64,000 bases of DNA from Treponema sp. J25 (GCF_004343725.1 NZ_PTQW01000009.1:56775-120774); one strand, 5' to 3'; positions 1-9,066 are shown, counted from the stretch's first letter. Made by a program: numbers and translations. The notes: generated by a model not told the origin, from the letters alone.

Positions 1-1
1 T

Positions 2-808
2 GACGAGGTTTCTCGCCTTTTTGGGGCCGAAGAATACATTATCACCCCCCGAAAGGGGGAATATTTCCTTTTGGATCGACTCACGCCGGTGCGGCCAGAA
101 CGGGTGGTATTCCCTGTGCCGAGTGCTCTTTCCAAGGGAATGCTCGTTATTCCCACGGTGGAGGGAACGGTCCTCGTGGGGCCTACCGCCGATCCGGCAT
201 TGTCAAAAGAAGACGTGGCCACTACCGCCGAGCACCTGGATATTATTCTTGAAGCTGGAAAACGCCTTGTGCCAGGACTTAACCGGAACGATGTGATTAC
301 CACCTTTGCGGGGCTCCGGCCTGTGCTGGGAGAAGATTTTTACATCGAGCCCTCCACTAAGGTTCCCTCCCTTATTCATGTGGCGGGGATTCAATCGCCG
401 GGACTTACCGCTTCTCCTGCCATTGGGGAGTATGTGAAGGATCTCCTGAAAGCGGCGGGTCTTGAATTGACGGAGAAACCTGATTGGAATCCCTGTTTGC
501 CCCCTCGTCCTCAGGCCCGGAACCTTTCTCCCTATGAATGGGACGATTTGGTACAGAATGATCCCGCCTGGGGACACCTGGTGTGTCGATGCGAAACGGT
601 AACAGAAGCGGAAATTGTGGAGGCTATCCGCCAGGGGCATACCACCCTGGATGGCATAAAGTACTTTACCCGAGCCCAGATGGGGCGCTGTCAGGGAGCC
701 TTTTGTACGTATAAGATCATCAAGATCCTTATGCGAGAGACCGGCATGAGCTACGAAGAAATTACGAAGCATGGGGAAACAAGCCAGATACTCCGGGGGG
801 CCCTATGA
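2..808 (+). CDS. GlpA-like FAD-dependent oxidoreductase, C-terminal part (partial)
   Basis: The reading frame is open from base 2, so the 5' end lies outside the window; the first ATG in frame at 71 is internal. What remains is the end of a DAO/GlpA-type FAD oxidoreductase (FAGLRP and GIQSPGLTASPAIGEY are typical of the family) followed by a BFD-like [2Fe-2S] domain. That domain shows CRC and, about 35 residues later, CxxxxC (GRCQGAFC), the four expected cysteine ligands. The protein ends by overlapping the next gene by four bases (ATGA). With that gene and the DUF1667 gene it forms the three-part set seen in many anaerobes in place of GlpABC. The likely role is oxidation of glycerol 3-phosphate or a related alpha-hydroxy acid; the substrate is not shown by the sequence. 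Confidence 0.85.
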   Translation, partial: DEVSRLFGAEEYIITPRKGEYFLLDRLTPVRPERVVFPVPSALSKGMLVIPTVEGTVLVGPTADPALSKEDVATTAEHLDIILEAGKRLVPGLNRNDVITTFAGLRPVLGEDFYIEPSTKVPSLIHVAGIQSPGLTASPAIGEYVKDLLKAAGLELTEKPDWNPCLPPRPQARNLSPYEWDDLVQNDPAWGHLVCRCETVTEAEIVEAIRQGHTTLDGIKYFTRAQMGRCQGAFCTYKIIKILMRETGMSYEEITKHGETSQILRGAL

Positions 809-2127
809 AAGACCTGTATTATGATGCGGTAGTTATCGGAGGTGGTGCCGCCGGTATGGCCGCTGCCCTGGAGATAGAACGGGGTGGCCATGGGGTGGCT
901 ATCGTAGAACGGGAAGATTTTCTCGGTGGTATTCTAATGCAATGCATCCATGCTGGTTTTGGGCTTAAGGTGTTTAAAGAGGAACTTACGGGCCCCGAAT
1001 TTGCCGAGCGTTTTATAGAAGCGGTCCTGCAGTCCTCGATTGCAGTGTACCTTGGAACCACCGTCACCAAACTGGTACCCTGGACCGCAACCAACGGAGG
1101 AGGGGATCTGGGACGGGAACAGGAAAAGGGTGTTTCCACATCTCCATTTCCTCGCTGGGAACTCTTCTGTGTGTCCCCCGAGGTCGGGGTGTTTCGGATT
1201 CTTACCCGGGCGGTGGTTCTTGCCATGGGATGCCGGGAACGGAACCGGGGCAATATTCGGATTCCGGGCTCTCGCCCCGCGGGGATTTACACCGCCGGCC
1301 TGGCCCAGCGGCTTGTAAACATCGAAGGCTACATTCCGGGCCGAAACATCGTTATCATCGGTTCTGGGGATATCGGGCTTATCATGGCCCGTCGCATGAG
1401 CTGGATCGGCTGTACTGTCCAGGCGGTGGTTGAAATCATGCCCTATCCCTCGGGCCTTACCCGGAATATCGTCCAGTGCCTTGATGACTTTGGCATTCCT
1501 CTCTACCTTTCTTCTCAGGTAACTAACATTTTTGGGAACCATAGGGTGGAAGGAGTGGAAGTTACCCCCATGGAACGGGGGGTTCTGATACGGGAAAAGG
1601 CCTTTCGTCTTTCCTGCGATACGGTACTGCTCTCGGTGGGCCTTGTGCCAGAAAATGAGCTTTCTCGCACGGCGGGAGTAGAACTCCATCCTTCCACGGG
1701 AGGTCCTGTGGTGGATTCCCGCTTGATGACCAATTTGCCCGGCATCTTTGCCTGTGGTAATGTACTCCACGTACATGACCTTGTGGACTGGGTCACCGAA
1801 GAAGCATCTTTCTGTGGAAAGCAGGTAACCCAGTGGCTAGCAGGAAAGATGGTGCTGCGGCAAGTTCCCTGCCGGGCCGGGGCGAATGTTCGTTCGGTAA
1901 CGCCGAATAAATTGAATGTGGAAGAGGACAATCCCCTCTATCTTCGTTCGATGATAGTGGCCAACGAAACGGATCTGGAGGTTCGCCTGGATAATCGGGT
2001 CATCAAGCGGATTCAGAAGAGTCATGTGCAACCTTCGGAGATGATTACCCTTTCGCTGGGGAAAAAAGAGTTGGAGGGGGTCCGGGAGGATTCGGTGGTG
2101 GAACTTGCCCTCCTTCCACATCAATAA
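805..2127 (+). CDS. NAD(P)/FAD-dependent oxidoreductase (GlpB-like partner)
   Basis: A 440-residue two-dinucleotide-binding-domain flavoprotein. The FAD-binding GGGAAGMAAA motif is at residues 12-21, and a second Rossmann motif, GSGDIGLIMARR, lies near residue 190 for NAD(P)H. A C-terminal GIFACGNVLHVHDLVDWV segment is the usual FAD-closing motif. The start overlaps the end of the upstream GlpA-like gene by four bases, so translation is coupled. Family knowledge puts this protein in a complex with the GlpA-like and DUF1667 proteins, passing electrons between flavin and iron-sulfur centres. It is shorter and simpler than true GlpB; electron-bifurcating or sarcosine-oxidase-alpha-like roles remain possible. 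Confidence 0.85.
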   Translation: MKDLYYDAVVIGGGAAGMAAALEIERGGHGVAIVEREDFLGGILMQCIHAGFGLKVFKEELTGPEFAERFIEAVLQSSIAVYLGTTVTKLVPWTATNGGGDLGREQEKGVSTSPFPRWELFCVSPEVGVFRILTRAVVLAMGCRERNRGNIRIPGSRPAGIYTAGLAQRLVNIEGYIPGRNIVIIGSGDIGLIMARRMSWIGCTVQAVVEIMPYPSGLTRNIVQCLDDFGIPLYLSSQVTNIFGNHRVEGVEVTPMERGVLIREKAFRLSCDTVLLSVGLVPENELSRTAGVELHPSTGGPVVDSRLMTNLPGIFACGNVLHVHDLVDWVTEEASFCGKQVTQWLAGKMVLRQVPCRAGANVRSVTPNKLNVEEDNPLYLRSMIVANETDLEVRLDNRVIKRIQKSHVQPSEMITLSLGKKELEGVREDSVVELALLPHQ

Positions 2128-2256
2128 ATGGGGAGGTGGCAAACCGGTTCTCGCGGTAGTAAGCCGCTTCCTTTTGTGGGGTACCATGAAAACCGTCAAT
2201 AAAATAGGAAACAACGCGAGATATGAAGTTACTGTTCCCCAAGGGAGGAGATATCT

Positions 2257-2709
2257 ATGAAAGAGTTTACCTGCATTGTCTGTCCCCAGGGATGTCACCT
2301 GGTGATTCAAGAGGATGCGGAGGGGCGCCTTCTTGTATCAGGGAATCGCTGTCCCCGGGGGGCTCTCTATGCTCAGGAAGAACTTACAATGCCTAAACGT
2401 CTAGTAACCGCCACGTGCCGTCTAGAACGAAGGTCCCAGGATGTTTCAGGGGAAAAGCCCGCGGTACGGAAAGAGAACTTGCCCCCTCTGTCTCGTTTGC
2501 TCCTGGAAAAGGGGATGCGGCCGGGGCTTTGCATGCCCCAGCGGCTTCCTGTACGGACGACAGCGCCCTGTCCGCGGGAACATATCCCCGAACTCCTTAA
2601 GGATATCTACGCCCTTTCGGTGACCCCGCCGGTATGCCGGGGCCAGGTGCTCCTGCGCAATTGGCGAAACCTGGGGATAGACGTAATCGCAAGCCGTACC
2701 GTACAATAA
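2257..2709 (+). CDS. DUF1667 cysteine-rich protein
   Basis: A 150-residue protein with the DUF1667 pattern. N-terminal CIVCPQGC (residues 6-13) and CPRGALY (about 32) provide four cysteines, and further cysteines follow in the C-terminal half (CMPQR, CPREH, PPVCRGQV). The GGAGG Shine-Dalgarno ends 7-10 bases before ATG 2257. DUF1667 proteins occur almost only next to the two flavoproteins found just upstream and are thought to carry a metal or iron-sulfur centre for that complex. The gap of 129 bases after the flavoprotein gene has no clear terminator, so the three genes are probably one operon. The biochemical role is not known. Confidence 0.85.
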   Translation: MKEFTCIVCPQGCHLVIQEDAEGRLLVSGNRCPRGALYAQEELTMPKRLVTATCRLERRSQDVSGEKPAVRKENLPPLSRLLLEKGMRPGLCMPQRLPVRTTAPCPREHIPELLKDIYALSVTPPVCRGQVLLRNWRNLGIDVIASRTVQ

Positions 2710-2713
2710 TCCT

Positions 2714-3166
2714 ATGAACCAGGCAGAAATAGACGCATTTTGGCAAAACTATGCTCGGTCGTTAGGAGAACCAATTTTGGCCCATAGCCTGGGCTGTTAT
2801 GTACAGGGATGGTTCGAAGGGCAAGTCCCCCTTCGGGGTCCCCTGTGGGGGCTCCTCATGGTAACAAAAGGAAAACTCCACTTCCATCATTTTCCCCAGG
2901 AAAGCTGGCTGGATTTCCTTAACCGAGCCTCAGGCACAAAAAACCCCTCGAGCCAGGAAATTGTGTTTACCCTGGAGCGAAAGAATATCCTCTCAGTGGA
3001 GTATTATCGCCCCCAATCCTGGTGGGCCCGTCTTTTTTCGAGTGCTCCCCCCTATCTTCGCATTGTGTACGGCGACGAAACGGGAAAGGAACAAACCCTT
3101 GTTATCGAGGTAGATAAAGGGGCAGAGCCCCTGGTAACGCTCCTTCGTCCTTCCGCATCGTCGTAA
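2714..3166 (+). CDS. Hypothetical protein, possible PH/GRAM-like fold
   Basis: I do not recognise this 150-residue protein. It has no signal peptide, no membrane segment and no cysteine cluster. The middle reads as alternating beta-strands (PLWGLLMVTKGKLHFHHFP, then EIVFTLERKNILSVEY, then PYLRIVYGD), which resembles the strand order of small PH/GRAM-like domains; that is a weak structural guess. It starts four bases after the DUF1667 stop and shows no Shine-Dalgarno. A TACAAT hexamer lies six bases before its ATG, so it may be translated by coupling or from a leaderless transcript. It ends 65 bases before the convergent M24 peptidase gene. Confidence 0.6.
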   Translation: MNQAEIDAFWQNYARSLGEPILAHSLGCYVQGWFEGQVPLRGPLWGLLMVTKGKLHFHHFPQESWLDFLNRASGTKNPSSQEIVFTLERKNILSVEYYRPQSWWARLFSSAPPYLRIVYGDETGKEQTLVIEVDKGAEPLVTLLRPSASS

Positions 3167-3230
3167 ACCTCAAAGGCATGGAACGCCTTGCCGCAGATAC
3201 CGATACCTTACCGGCCATCCTGGATTATCC

Positions 3231-4355
3231 TTATAGGTAGATGATGCGGGCGGTAGTGAGTACTTCGGGACCCTGTTCGGTAAGGAGAATATCGTTTTCA
3301 AGACGGCAGCCCCCCTGTTTAGGGTCGTACAGTCCCGGCTCAATGGTGAAGATCATGCCGGGGTGAAGGACCCACTCGTTATCGGCCCGGCTGCGAAGCG
3401 CGGGGCCCTCATGGGCTTCCAGGCCGATACCATGGCCCAACGCATGGGGCATGAGCTTTTTGTTCTTTTCGAAGAAGTTGTCCACCGCCAGGGCCACAAG
3501 GCGGCTTTCTACCCCCGGCTTTATGAGGGAAAGGGCGAGATTATAGGCCTTTTCTACGAGGGAGAGCATTCGTTTTTGAGAGGGAGAAAGGGGCTCCCGG
3601 GCGATGGTTAGGGTTACGTCGGTGGTGTAGCCTTGGTAGGATAGGCCAAAGTCCAGAATGGAAAGTCCCGGTTCGGCAAAAGCCTCGGCAGTAAAGGTAG
3701 GAAAGGCGTGAATTCCCCAACTTCGTCGGGGCCCTGCGGCCAGGGTTTCAAAGCCGGTGCCTTCACAACCGGCCCGGCGGGCTTCCGCTTCTATAAAAAG
3801 GGCCACCTCGATTTCGGTCCTCAGGGAGCCTTCTTTCAATTTGGTTTCCAGTAGATCGATGAGGTGGTTTGTAATCCGGGCCGCTTCTCGATACAGGGCA
3901 ATTTCCTCTTCATCCTTTATGGCCCGCAGGTGTTGCACCTCCTCAGCGGCTCCTCCCTCCCGGCAAACCACGTCATAATCCTGAAGAGCCTCGATAAACC
4001 GCAAGAATTGCGGATAGGCTGTTACCGGCGGGATCTCGATGCGGGATCCGTAGGGAATCTGGAGCCCGCTGGTTATGGCTTTAATAGCCCGGAGGGGGTG
4101 GCGTTCAAATTCGGTATACGGAATGATTTTATCGGCCTGGGCATACGAAGAAGCCATGTTGATATCCCAGGGTACCAGCACAGCCTCCCGATCTACCGAT
4201 AAGAAAAGCAGCGCATCCCCTGGCTGACCGGTAAGATATCGAATTGAAGGATCTCGCCGCCCTTCGGTATCTTCAAACATCACGAGGGCAATCCCTTCCC
4301 GGGCCATCCAGTCATACACATAATTTCGCCGTTTTTCGTAGGCCTGCGTATTCAT
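3231..4355 (-). CDS. M24-family metallopeptidase (Xaa-Pro aminopeptidase type)
   Basis: A 374-residue creatinase/prolidase-fold peptidase. The N-terminal half is the non-catalytic creatinase_N domain (VYDWMAREGIALVMFEDTEGR). The C-terminal pita-bread domain carries the expected metal ligands: LDFGLSYQGYTTDVTL (Asp, Asp), GHGIGLEAHEGP (His), FTIEPGLY (Glu) and CRLENDILLT (Glu). The predicted role is cytosolic removal of N-terminal residues before proline, or cleavage of X-Pro dipeptides, with two divalent metal ions. No signal peptide is seen. Its start overlaps the end of the upstream glycosyltransferase gene by four bases (ATGA), so the two are co-transcribed, although no shared function is evident. 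Confidence 0.9.
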   Translation of the reverse strand: MNTQAYEKRRNYVYDWMAREGIALVMFEDTEGRRDPSIRYLTGQPGDALLFLSVDREAVLVPWDINMASSYAQADKIIPYTEFERHPLRAIKAITSGLQIPYGSRIEIPPVTAYPQFLRFIEALQDYDVVCREGGAAEEVQHLRAIKDEEEIALYREAARITNHLIDLLETKLKEGSLRTEIEVALFIEAEARRAGCEGTGFETLAAGPRRSWGIHAFPTFTAEAFAEPGLSILDFGLSYQGYTTDVTLTIAREPLSPSQKRMLSLVEKAYNLALSLIKPGVESRLVALAVDNFFEKNKKLMPHALGHGIGLEAHEGPALRSRADNEWVLHPGMIFTIEPGLYDPKQGGCRLENDILLTEQGPEVLTTARIIYL

Positions 4356-5518
4356 AGAGATTTTCCTTTTCGCTGTAATGTTTCGTAGTAGAGTTCTTCA
4401 AACTGGCCGGCTATGGTGTTCCAATCATAATGAGAAAACACATAGGCCTGCCCCTGTTCTGCCCGGTACCGTAATTCCCGGGGATTGCGAAGAGCCTGGG
4501 CTAATTGATCTGCCAACGCCGGGGGATCCCGTGGGGGTACCAGGTAGCCACCCTGACTCTTTCGGACCACTTCGTTTACCCCGGGAATATCGGAAACGAT
4601 GACGGGGGTCCCCATCGCAAGGGCTTCCAATTGCACGATCCCAAAGGCCTCGAGTCGCACAAAGGAGGGAAGTACCAGCACTGCCGCTCGTTTATAATAG
4701 TGTAACAGCTCGTTATCTTCGACCTTACCGGCAAAATAAACCTGCTTTTCAAGATCGTAGGTGTGGACCAGCAATTTTAAACTGAGAAGATCCTCCCCGG
4801 TGCCTACAATCGTGAGCGTAAAGGATTCGCCCGCATCCCGCAGTAGTTTTGCCGCCTCAATAAGGAACACCAGGCCCTTAGATGCCACAAGACGCCCCAC
4901 ATATAGGATTTCCCGTTCATTCCTCTGAATTTTCTGGATCTCCGGCTGTTCCAGGGCCTTGCGAAATCGTTCCCCATGGATACCCAGGGGGATTACCCGA
5001 TACGGATAGTTCCGCAGGAGGGGAGAGGTTTCTGCGTATGAGTGGGTCGTCGCCACGATTTGGTCTACCTTTTTCAGGTGAATTTCGGTGGTTTTCCGAA
5101 AATAGGTGTCTAATAGATATTTTGATTTGCCGGGGAGTTTAAAAACCCCAAGTTGTTCAGGAATCTCGATATCACAATGATAGGTGAGAACGTGGGGAAT
5201 TTTTTTGATTCGGGAGACCTGATTGGTAAAATAAAAGGGCGGAGCATGGGAATGCATGATATCCTGTCGACGGAGTTGGGATTCAGGAAGCCATGCGAGG
5301 TAGGGGCTATAGAAGGGTCCCCAGAGGGAGGGAACCCGTACTACCCGTACCGGTTCAGTTTCATATTTCCCAGCAGGGCCTGGGTAATGGGAAAATATGG
5401 TGACCTCGTGGCCCCGTTTTGCAAGGGCGTGGGAGAGATCATGCACATACCGTTCGGTTCCCCCCTTATGAGGAAAGTAGTACGAAGAAAGCATCGCAAT
5501 CTTTAAAGGGTTCATCAT
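4352..5518 (-). CDS. GT4-family glycosyltransferase
   Basis: A GT-B fold, retaining glycosyltransferase of family GT4. The N-terminal acceptor domain begins with AMLSSYYFPHKGGTERYVHDL. The C-terminal nucleotide-sugar domain begins at YVGRLVASKGL and contains the EX7E motif (LEAFGIVQLEALAMG), where the first Glu is the usual catalytic or donor-phosphate residue. The start is uncertain between GTG 5524, ATG 5518 and ATG 5515; ATG 5518 follows GAGG. The protein probably adds a hexose to a lipid or envelope glycan on the cytoplasmic face. It is flanked by a UPF0104 membrane protein, a pairing common in glycolipid gene sets. Confidence 0.88.
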   Translation of the reverse strand: MMNPLKIAMLSSYYFPHKGGTERYVHDLSHALAKRGHEVTIFSHYPGPAGKYETEPVRVVRVPSLWGPFYSPYLAWLPESQLRRQDIMHSHAPPFYFTNQVSRIKKIPHVLTYHCDIEIPEQLGVFKLPGKSKYLLDTYFRKTTEIHLKKVDQIVATTHSYAETSPLLRNYPYRVIPLGIHGERFRKALEQPEIQKIQRNEREILYVGRLVASKGLVFLIEAAKLLRDAGESFTLTIVGTGEDLLSLKLLVHTYDLEKQVYFAGKVEDNELLHYYKRAAVLVLPSFVRLEAFGIVQLEALAMGTPVIVSDIPGVNEVVRKSQGGYLVPPRDPPALADQLAQALRNPRELRYRAEQGQAYVFSHYDWNTIAGQFEELYYETLQRKGKSL

Positions 5519-5536
5519 AGGCACCTCATTATGTTT

Positions 5537-6601
5537 TCAAAAAAGGGGAAGTGCTTTTTCTTTGTTGATGCGTCCCCCAGATCTTTTTCGATACAATAGG
5601 AAAAAAAGAAGCCCGAAGAATACGTGGAGATAGTATGTGGCAAAACGCCATATCAGGATAGCCACGGTGGTTGCCGCAGGGTTATTATTCATCCCTGAAA
5701 AAACCCACACATAAGAGCCTTCGATACTTCCACTGGCTCCTGGGGTGGGAACATAGTATACCACGAGATTAATGATTACGAAGGTAATCATAATATGCAC
5801 ATAGGATGTGTGAATAGGGGTAATCCGATGAAGCACATAGGCAAGAGAAAAGGCCTGGAGGGCTAGGTTCAGAAAGCCAAGAAAAATATCTAAGAGCATT
5901 ACCAACAGTTTTTCTGACCAGAGAAAGGCCACTTCGGTTCTGAGGGTCTTGGTCCATTGGGAAAGAAGTTCTCCCCAGTTATCTTTCCGGCTCAGTTTCC
6001 CAATCAACCGTCCAAAACGGGTGTGTTCCAGACGGATAATGACCTGGCTCAACATGTCCGGTCGAATCAAAGAGAAGAGAATAAAGAAACTGGAAAAGAT
6101 GGTTACTCCAAAACCTATAAAGAGGGGTTCCCGGCCAATGTGCATGGAATTAATGAGTCCGAGGGCAGTAGGTATACTCAAAAGAAATATTCCGAAGCAG
6201 GTAAAAAGAAACTCCACGTAGCGGGACAATACTACATTGGTGGCCCGACTACTATCGATACCAATACTGGTAAGGTGCATGATCTGGAAGGGCTGTCCCC
6301 CAGAAGCAAAGGGGGTGATGTTGGAAAAGAGAATACTAATCACACTGTTGTAAAAACATTCCCCGAAGGTAAGGCGATCGCCAAATTGGCGGAGCACCAC
6401 ATACAGCCGCAATGAATCGATAAAATAGATAAGGAAATAGGAAACAAAGGGCACTAAAATCACCACAATGTTTATTTTTCTAAGGGTTTCATAAATCGTA
6501 TCGGCATCCATGAAGAAGGCAATGCCCAGGTTAACACAGAGCCCAATGACAATGGCGAGTCCAATGGGTTTTGCAAATGAAAAGGTACTTTTATCGGACA
6601 T
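5537..6601 (-). CDS. Lysylphosphatidylglycerol synthase TM-region (UPF0104) family membrane protein
   Basis: A polytopic membrane protein of about 354 residues with seven or more hydrophobic helices, of the LPG_synthase_TM/UPF0104 family. Characteristic segments are TFGECFYNSVISILFSNITPFASGGQPFQI and YYVPTPGASGSIEGSY. I chose ATG 6601 (MSDKSTFS) although the frame is open to 6853, because the upstream part would overlap the divergent cupin gene and lacks a sensible start. A good promoter sits just before 6601. The soluble aminoacyl-transferase half of MprF is absent, so this is only the flippase-like membrane part. The neighbouring GT4 gene suggests a role in moving or tailoring envelope lipids. 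Confidence 0.85.
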   Translation of the reverse strand: MSDKSTFSFAKPIGLAIVIGLCVNLGIAFFMDADTIYETLRKINIVVILVPFVSYFLIYFIDSLRLYVVLRQFGDRLTFGECFYNSVISILFSNITPFASGGQPFQIMHLTSIGIDSSRATNVVLSRYVEFLFTCFGIFLLSIPTALGLINSMHIGREPLFIGFGVTIFSSFFILFSLIRPDMLSQVIIRLEHTRFGRLIGKLSRKDNWGELLSQWTKTLRTEVAFLWSEKLLVMLLDIFLGFLNLALQAFSLAYVLHRITPIHTSYVHIMITFVIINLVVYYVPTPGASGSIEGSYVWVFSGMNNNPAATTVAILIWRFATYYLHVFFGLLFFLLYRKRSGGRINKEKALPLF

Positions 6602-6609
6602 GATGCTGT

Positions 6610-6638
6610 AGTATAGTAATCCCGCTGGATAATTGCAA
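6610..6638 (-). promoter_or_regulatory. Promoter of the UPF0104 gene, likely leaderless
   Basis: Reading the minus strand, TTGCAA (6638-6633) is followed after 17 bases by TATACT (6615-6610), and ATG 6601 begins only eight bases later. No Shine-Dalgarno is present in those eight bases. Transcription would start at or within two bases of the start codon. Confidence 0.6.
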
Positions 6639-6752
6639 GAAAGCCCTATATATCGGGAGGGGCCCTGCCGCCTCCTAAGAGGGATTGCCCAGGCAATTCC
6701 AGCGACTAAAACCCAAAAACAAAGGGTATACCCTACAGGGGAGGTATGAATC

Positions 6753-7097
6753 ATGATACGGCGTCGAGACGAGATGCGCTTAGAACTCAAAGAGCGGATG
6801 CGGGATGGAGAGGGAACGGTAAGCCTGTTGCACTTAGTCGAAGGAAGTACCATGAAGAATGCCCGGCTCCTCTCGGAAGTAACTATCCCTCCAGGAGCCT
6901 CTATCGGGGAACATCGACACGATGCGGAAACAGAGTACTATATCATCCTGGAAGGGGAGGGGACCGTTATCGATAATGGTGTCCCCCAGACGGTCCATGC
7001 GGGTGACGTGGTGATTACCGGCGACGGGGCAAGTCACAGCATAAAAAACACCGGGGCTGTCCCCCTCAAGCTGCTCGCGGTGATAATTACCTACTGA
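6753..7097 (+). CDS. Small cupin-domain protein
   Basis: A 114-residue single-domain cupin. Motif 1 is GEHRHDAETEYYIILEGEG (His, His, Glu metal ligands), and motif 2 is HAGDVVITGDGASHSIKNTG with the last His. AGGGGAGG ends eight bases before ATG 6753; an out-of-frame ATG at 6746 is ignored. Proteins of this size bind a divalent metal and may act as isomerases, dioxygenases or small-molecule sensors. The substrate cannot be told from the sequence. The gene is divergent from the UPF0104 gene and convergent, with a 12-base gap, to the ThrH-like gene. Confidence 0.85.
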   Translation: MIRRRDEMRLELKERMRDGEGTVSLLHLVEGSTMKNARLLSEVTIPPGASIGEHRHDAETEYYIILEGEGTVIDNGVPQTVHAGDVVITGDGASHSIKNTGAVPLKLLAVIITY

Positions 7098-7109
7098 GCA
7101 ACGCCTGGA

Positions 7110-7724
7110 TCATATCCATTCGGTAGCAAGAAACCGTTCTATTTCTTTCAAAAGGTCCGAATGGCTATCCACGCAGGGAAGGTCTTCGCAACTGGTGCGG
7201 ATAGCCTCGGGGGCCCGGAAGAGGCAGCCCCGGTGGGCTTCGCGGATCATGGCTAAATCATTGTACGAGTCACCGGCGGCGAAGACCTGCATGTTAATGC
7301 TTTTCAGCGCCCGAACGGCCTCTCGTTTGCCGTTCTGCTGGCGGAGCCGGTAATCGGTAACGGTTCCGTCGGGGGCCACCACGAGGCTATTGCAGAATAA
7401 CGTAGGGTAGCCTAGTTTTGCCATGAGGGGCCGGGCAAATTCTTCAAAGGTATCGGAAAGGATGATAAGCTGGGTCTGTTCCCGCAGGGCCTGGACAAAT
7501 TCAATGGCCCCCGGCAGGGGATCCATGGTGCCAATCACCCGCTGGATGTCCTGAAGCCGTAGGCCCCGTTCTTTCAATAAGGAAAGGCGAAAGCGCATCA
7601 GTTTATCGTAGTCCGGCTCATCCCGGGTGGTTCGACGTAATTCGGGGATGCCGGTGGCTTCCGAGAAGGCTATCCATATTTCGGGAACGAGGACCCCTTC
7701 TAAATCAAGACAGACCAGGTGCAT
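7110..7724 (-). CDS. thrH: ThrH-like phosphoserine phosphatase / homoserine phosphotransferase
   Basis: A 204-residue HAD-superfamily protein matching the ThrH family in length and sequence. Motif I is CLDLEGVLVPEIW (LDLEG in place of DxDGT, typical of ThrH), motif II is IILSDTFEEFARPL, motif III includes the Lys of QQNGKREAVRAL, and motif IV is FAAGDSYNDLAMI. ThrH in Pseudomonas dephosphorylates phosphoserine and can pass the phosphate to homoserine, linking serine and threonine synthesis. AAAGGAG precedes the ATG. It lies just downstream of serS on the same strand, so a serine-related operon is plausible. Confidence 0.88.
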   Translation of the reverse strand: MHLVCLDLEGVLVPEIWIAFSEATGIPELRRTTRDEPDYDKLMRFRLSLLKERGLRLQDIQRVIGTMDPLPGAIEFVQALREQTQLIILSDTFEEFARPLMAKLGYPTLFCNSLVVAPDGTVTDYRLRQQNGKREAVRALKSINMQVFAAGDSYNDLAMIREAHRGCLFRAPEAIRTSCEDLPCVDSHSDLLKEIERFLATEWI

Positions 7725-7754
7725 GGAAGGCTCCTTTACCTTTACAGAGGGTAT

Positions 7755-9029
7755 TTATTTCTTAGTGATCCGGTCAAAGCCACAATACGGGACGAGCCGT
7801 CTCGGAATACGAACTGAACCGTCGGCCTCCTGGAAATTTTCGAGGATTGCGATGATGGCCCGGCTTATGGCAATGGCGGTTCCGTTGAGCATATGGACAT
7901 ACTTGTTCTTGCCATCGTCATCCTTGTATTTAATGTTGAGCCGCCGGGCCTGGTAATCGGTACAGTTAGAGGTAGAGGTAATCTCTCCCCATTCGCCACC
8001 ATTACGGCCAGGCATCCAGGCTTCCAGGTCCCATTTGCGGTAGGCCGGTGCTCCGAGGTCTCCGGTACAGGTATCTACCACCCGGAAGGGTATTTCGAGG
8101 CCCGCGAAGATTTCTTCTTCTATGCTTCGCAGTTCTTCGTGCATCCGATCCGACTCTTCCGGAAGGCAGTAAATGAACATTTCCACCTTGGTAAATTGAT
8201 GGACCCGATACAACCCCTTGGAAAATTGCCCCGCCGCTCCTGCTTCCCGCCGAAAGCAGTGGGAAAGCCCTGCCATGCGCAGGGGAAGCTGTTCTTTTGG
8301 GAGAATGGTCCCCGAATAGTAGCCCCCCAGGGTAATTTCGGCGGTTCCTACGAGGCAGGTTCCTTCTCCTTCCAGGGTGTATACGTTGGATTCAGAGCCC
8401 CGGGGGTTAAACCCTATACCTTCAAGAATTTCTTCTTTCGCAATATCGGGGGTAATGAAGGGAGTAAAACCTTTTTGTTGCAGGATATCCAGGGCATACC
8501 GAATAAGCCCCAGTTCAAGAAATACCCCCTCATTCTTTAAATAATAGAATTTGGTACCTGACACTTTCGTGGCCGTATCAAAATCGATGATATCAAGTTC
8601 CTGGCCAAGCTGTACGTGATCCTTCGGGGGAAAATCGAAGCGAGTAGGCTCGCCAACCCGTTTTATTTCCAGGTTATCCTTATCTTCTTTCCCGATGGGA
8701 GCCGCCGGATGGGCCATGTTGGGAATCCGGCGTGCTTCGGTTTCCAGTTCCTCTTCTGTTTTTTGAAGTTCCGCTTCCATGGCGGCAATGGCATCTTTTA
8801 ATTTTTTCCCTTCCTCGATGAGGGTCTGCCGTTCCTCAGGGCTGAGTTTCCCCTTCATTGCCTGAGCATTGGCGTTCCGTTTTTGTTGCAAATTCTGAAG
8901 TTCCGTTACCAGGTTAGTGCGACGATCGTAAAGGGCGACCACCCGATCCGCGTCGGCCTTCATGTTTCGATTGATAATATTCTGCTTAACCGCATCCAGG
9001 TTATCTTTGATGAATTTATAGTCCAGCAT
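7755..9029 (-). CDS. serS: Seryl-tRNA synthetase
   Basis: A class II aminoacyl-tRNA synthetase. The N-terminal long coiled-coil arm (about residues 1-105: KQNIINRNMKADADRVVALYDRR onwards) binds the variable arm of tRNA-Ser. Motif 2 is FRREAGAAGQFSKGLYRVHQF and motif 3 is GTAIAISRAIIAILENFQ. It charges serine onto tRNA-Ser (and tRNA-Sec where present) in the cytosol. I chose ATG 9029 (MLDYKFIKDN), which matches the usual SerS N-terminus. The frame extends to 9095 but would then overlap birA. The length of 424 residues is normal. Confidence 0.95.
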   Translation of the reverse strand: MLDYKFIKDNLDAVKQNIINRNMKADADRVVALYDRRTNLVTELQNLQQKRNANAQAMKGKLSPEERQTLIEEGKKLKDAIAAMEAELQKTEEELETEARRIPNMAHPAAPIGKEDKDNLEIKRVGEPTRFDFPPKDHVQLGQELDIIDFDTATKVSGTKFYYLKNEGVFLELGLIRYALDILQQKGFTPFITPDIAKEEILEGIGFNPRGSESNVYTLEGEGTCLVGTAEITLGGYYSGTILPKEQLPLRMAGLSHCFRREAGAAGQFSKGLYRVHQFTKVEMFIYCLPEESDRMHEELRSIEEEIFAGLEIPFRVVDTCTGDLGAPAYRKWDLEAWMPGRNGGEWGEITSTSNCTDYQARRLNIKYKDDDGKNKYVHMLNGTAIAISRAIIAILENFQEADGSVRIPRRLVPYCGFDRITKK

Positions 9030-9036
9030 GGAACCT

Positions 9037-9066
9037 AGTGTACCCCTAAAGACGGCGGCTTCACAA
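9037..9066 (-). promoter_or_regulatory. Putative promoter of serS, likely leaderless
   Basis: On the minus strand TTGTGA (9066-9061) and TACACT (9042-9037) are separated by 18 bases. The serS ATG follows the -10 by seven bases, with no proper Shine-Dalgarno. The -35 element overlaps the birA stop codon. Confidence 0.4.

Noticed and set aside
203..772. Long minus-strand frame opposite the GlpA-like gene
   Set aside because: It is the antisense shadow of a well-supported oxidoreductase with iron-sulfur motifs.
6602..6853. N-terminal extension of the UPF0104 frame up to 6853
   Set aside because: It would overlap the divergent cupin gene, encodes a basic low-complexity stretch unlike the family, and a good promoter lies just before ATG 6601.
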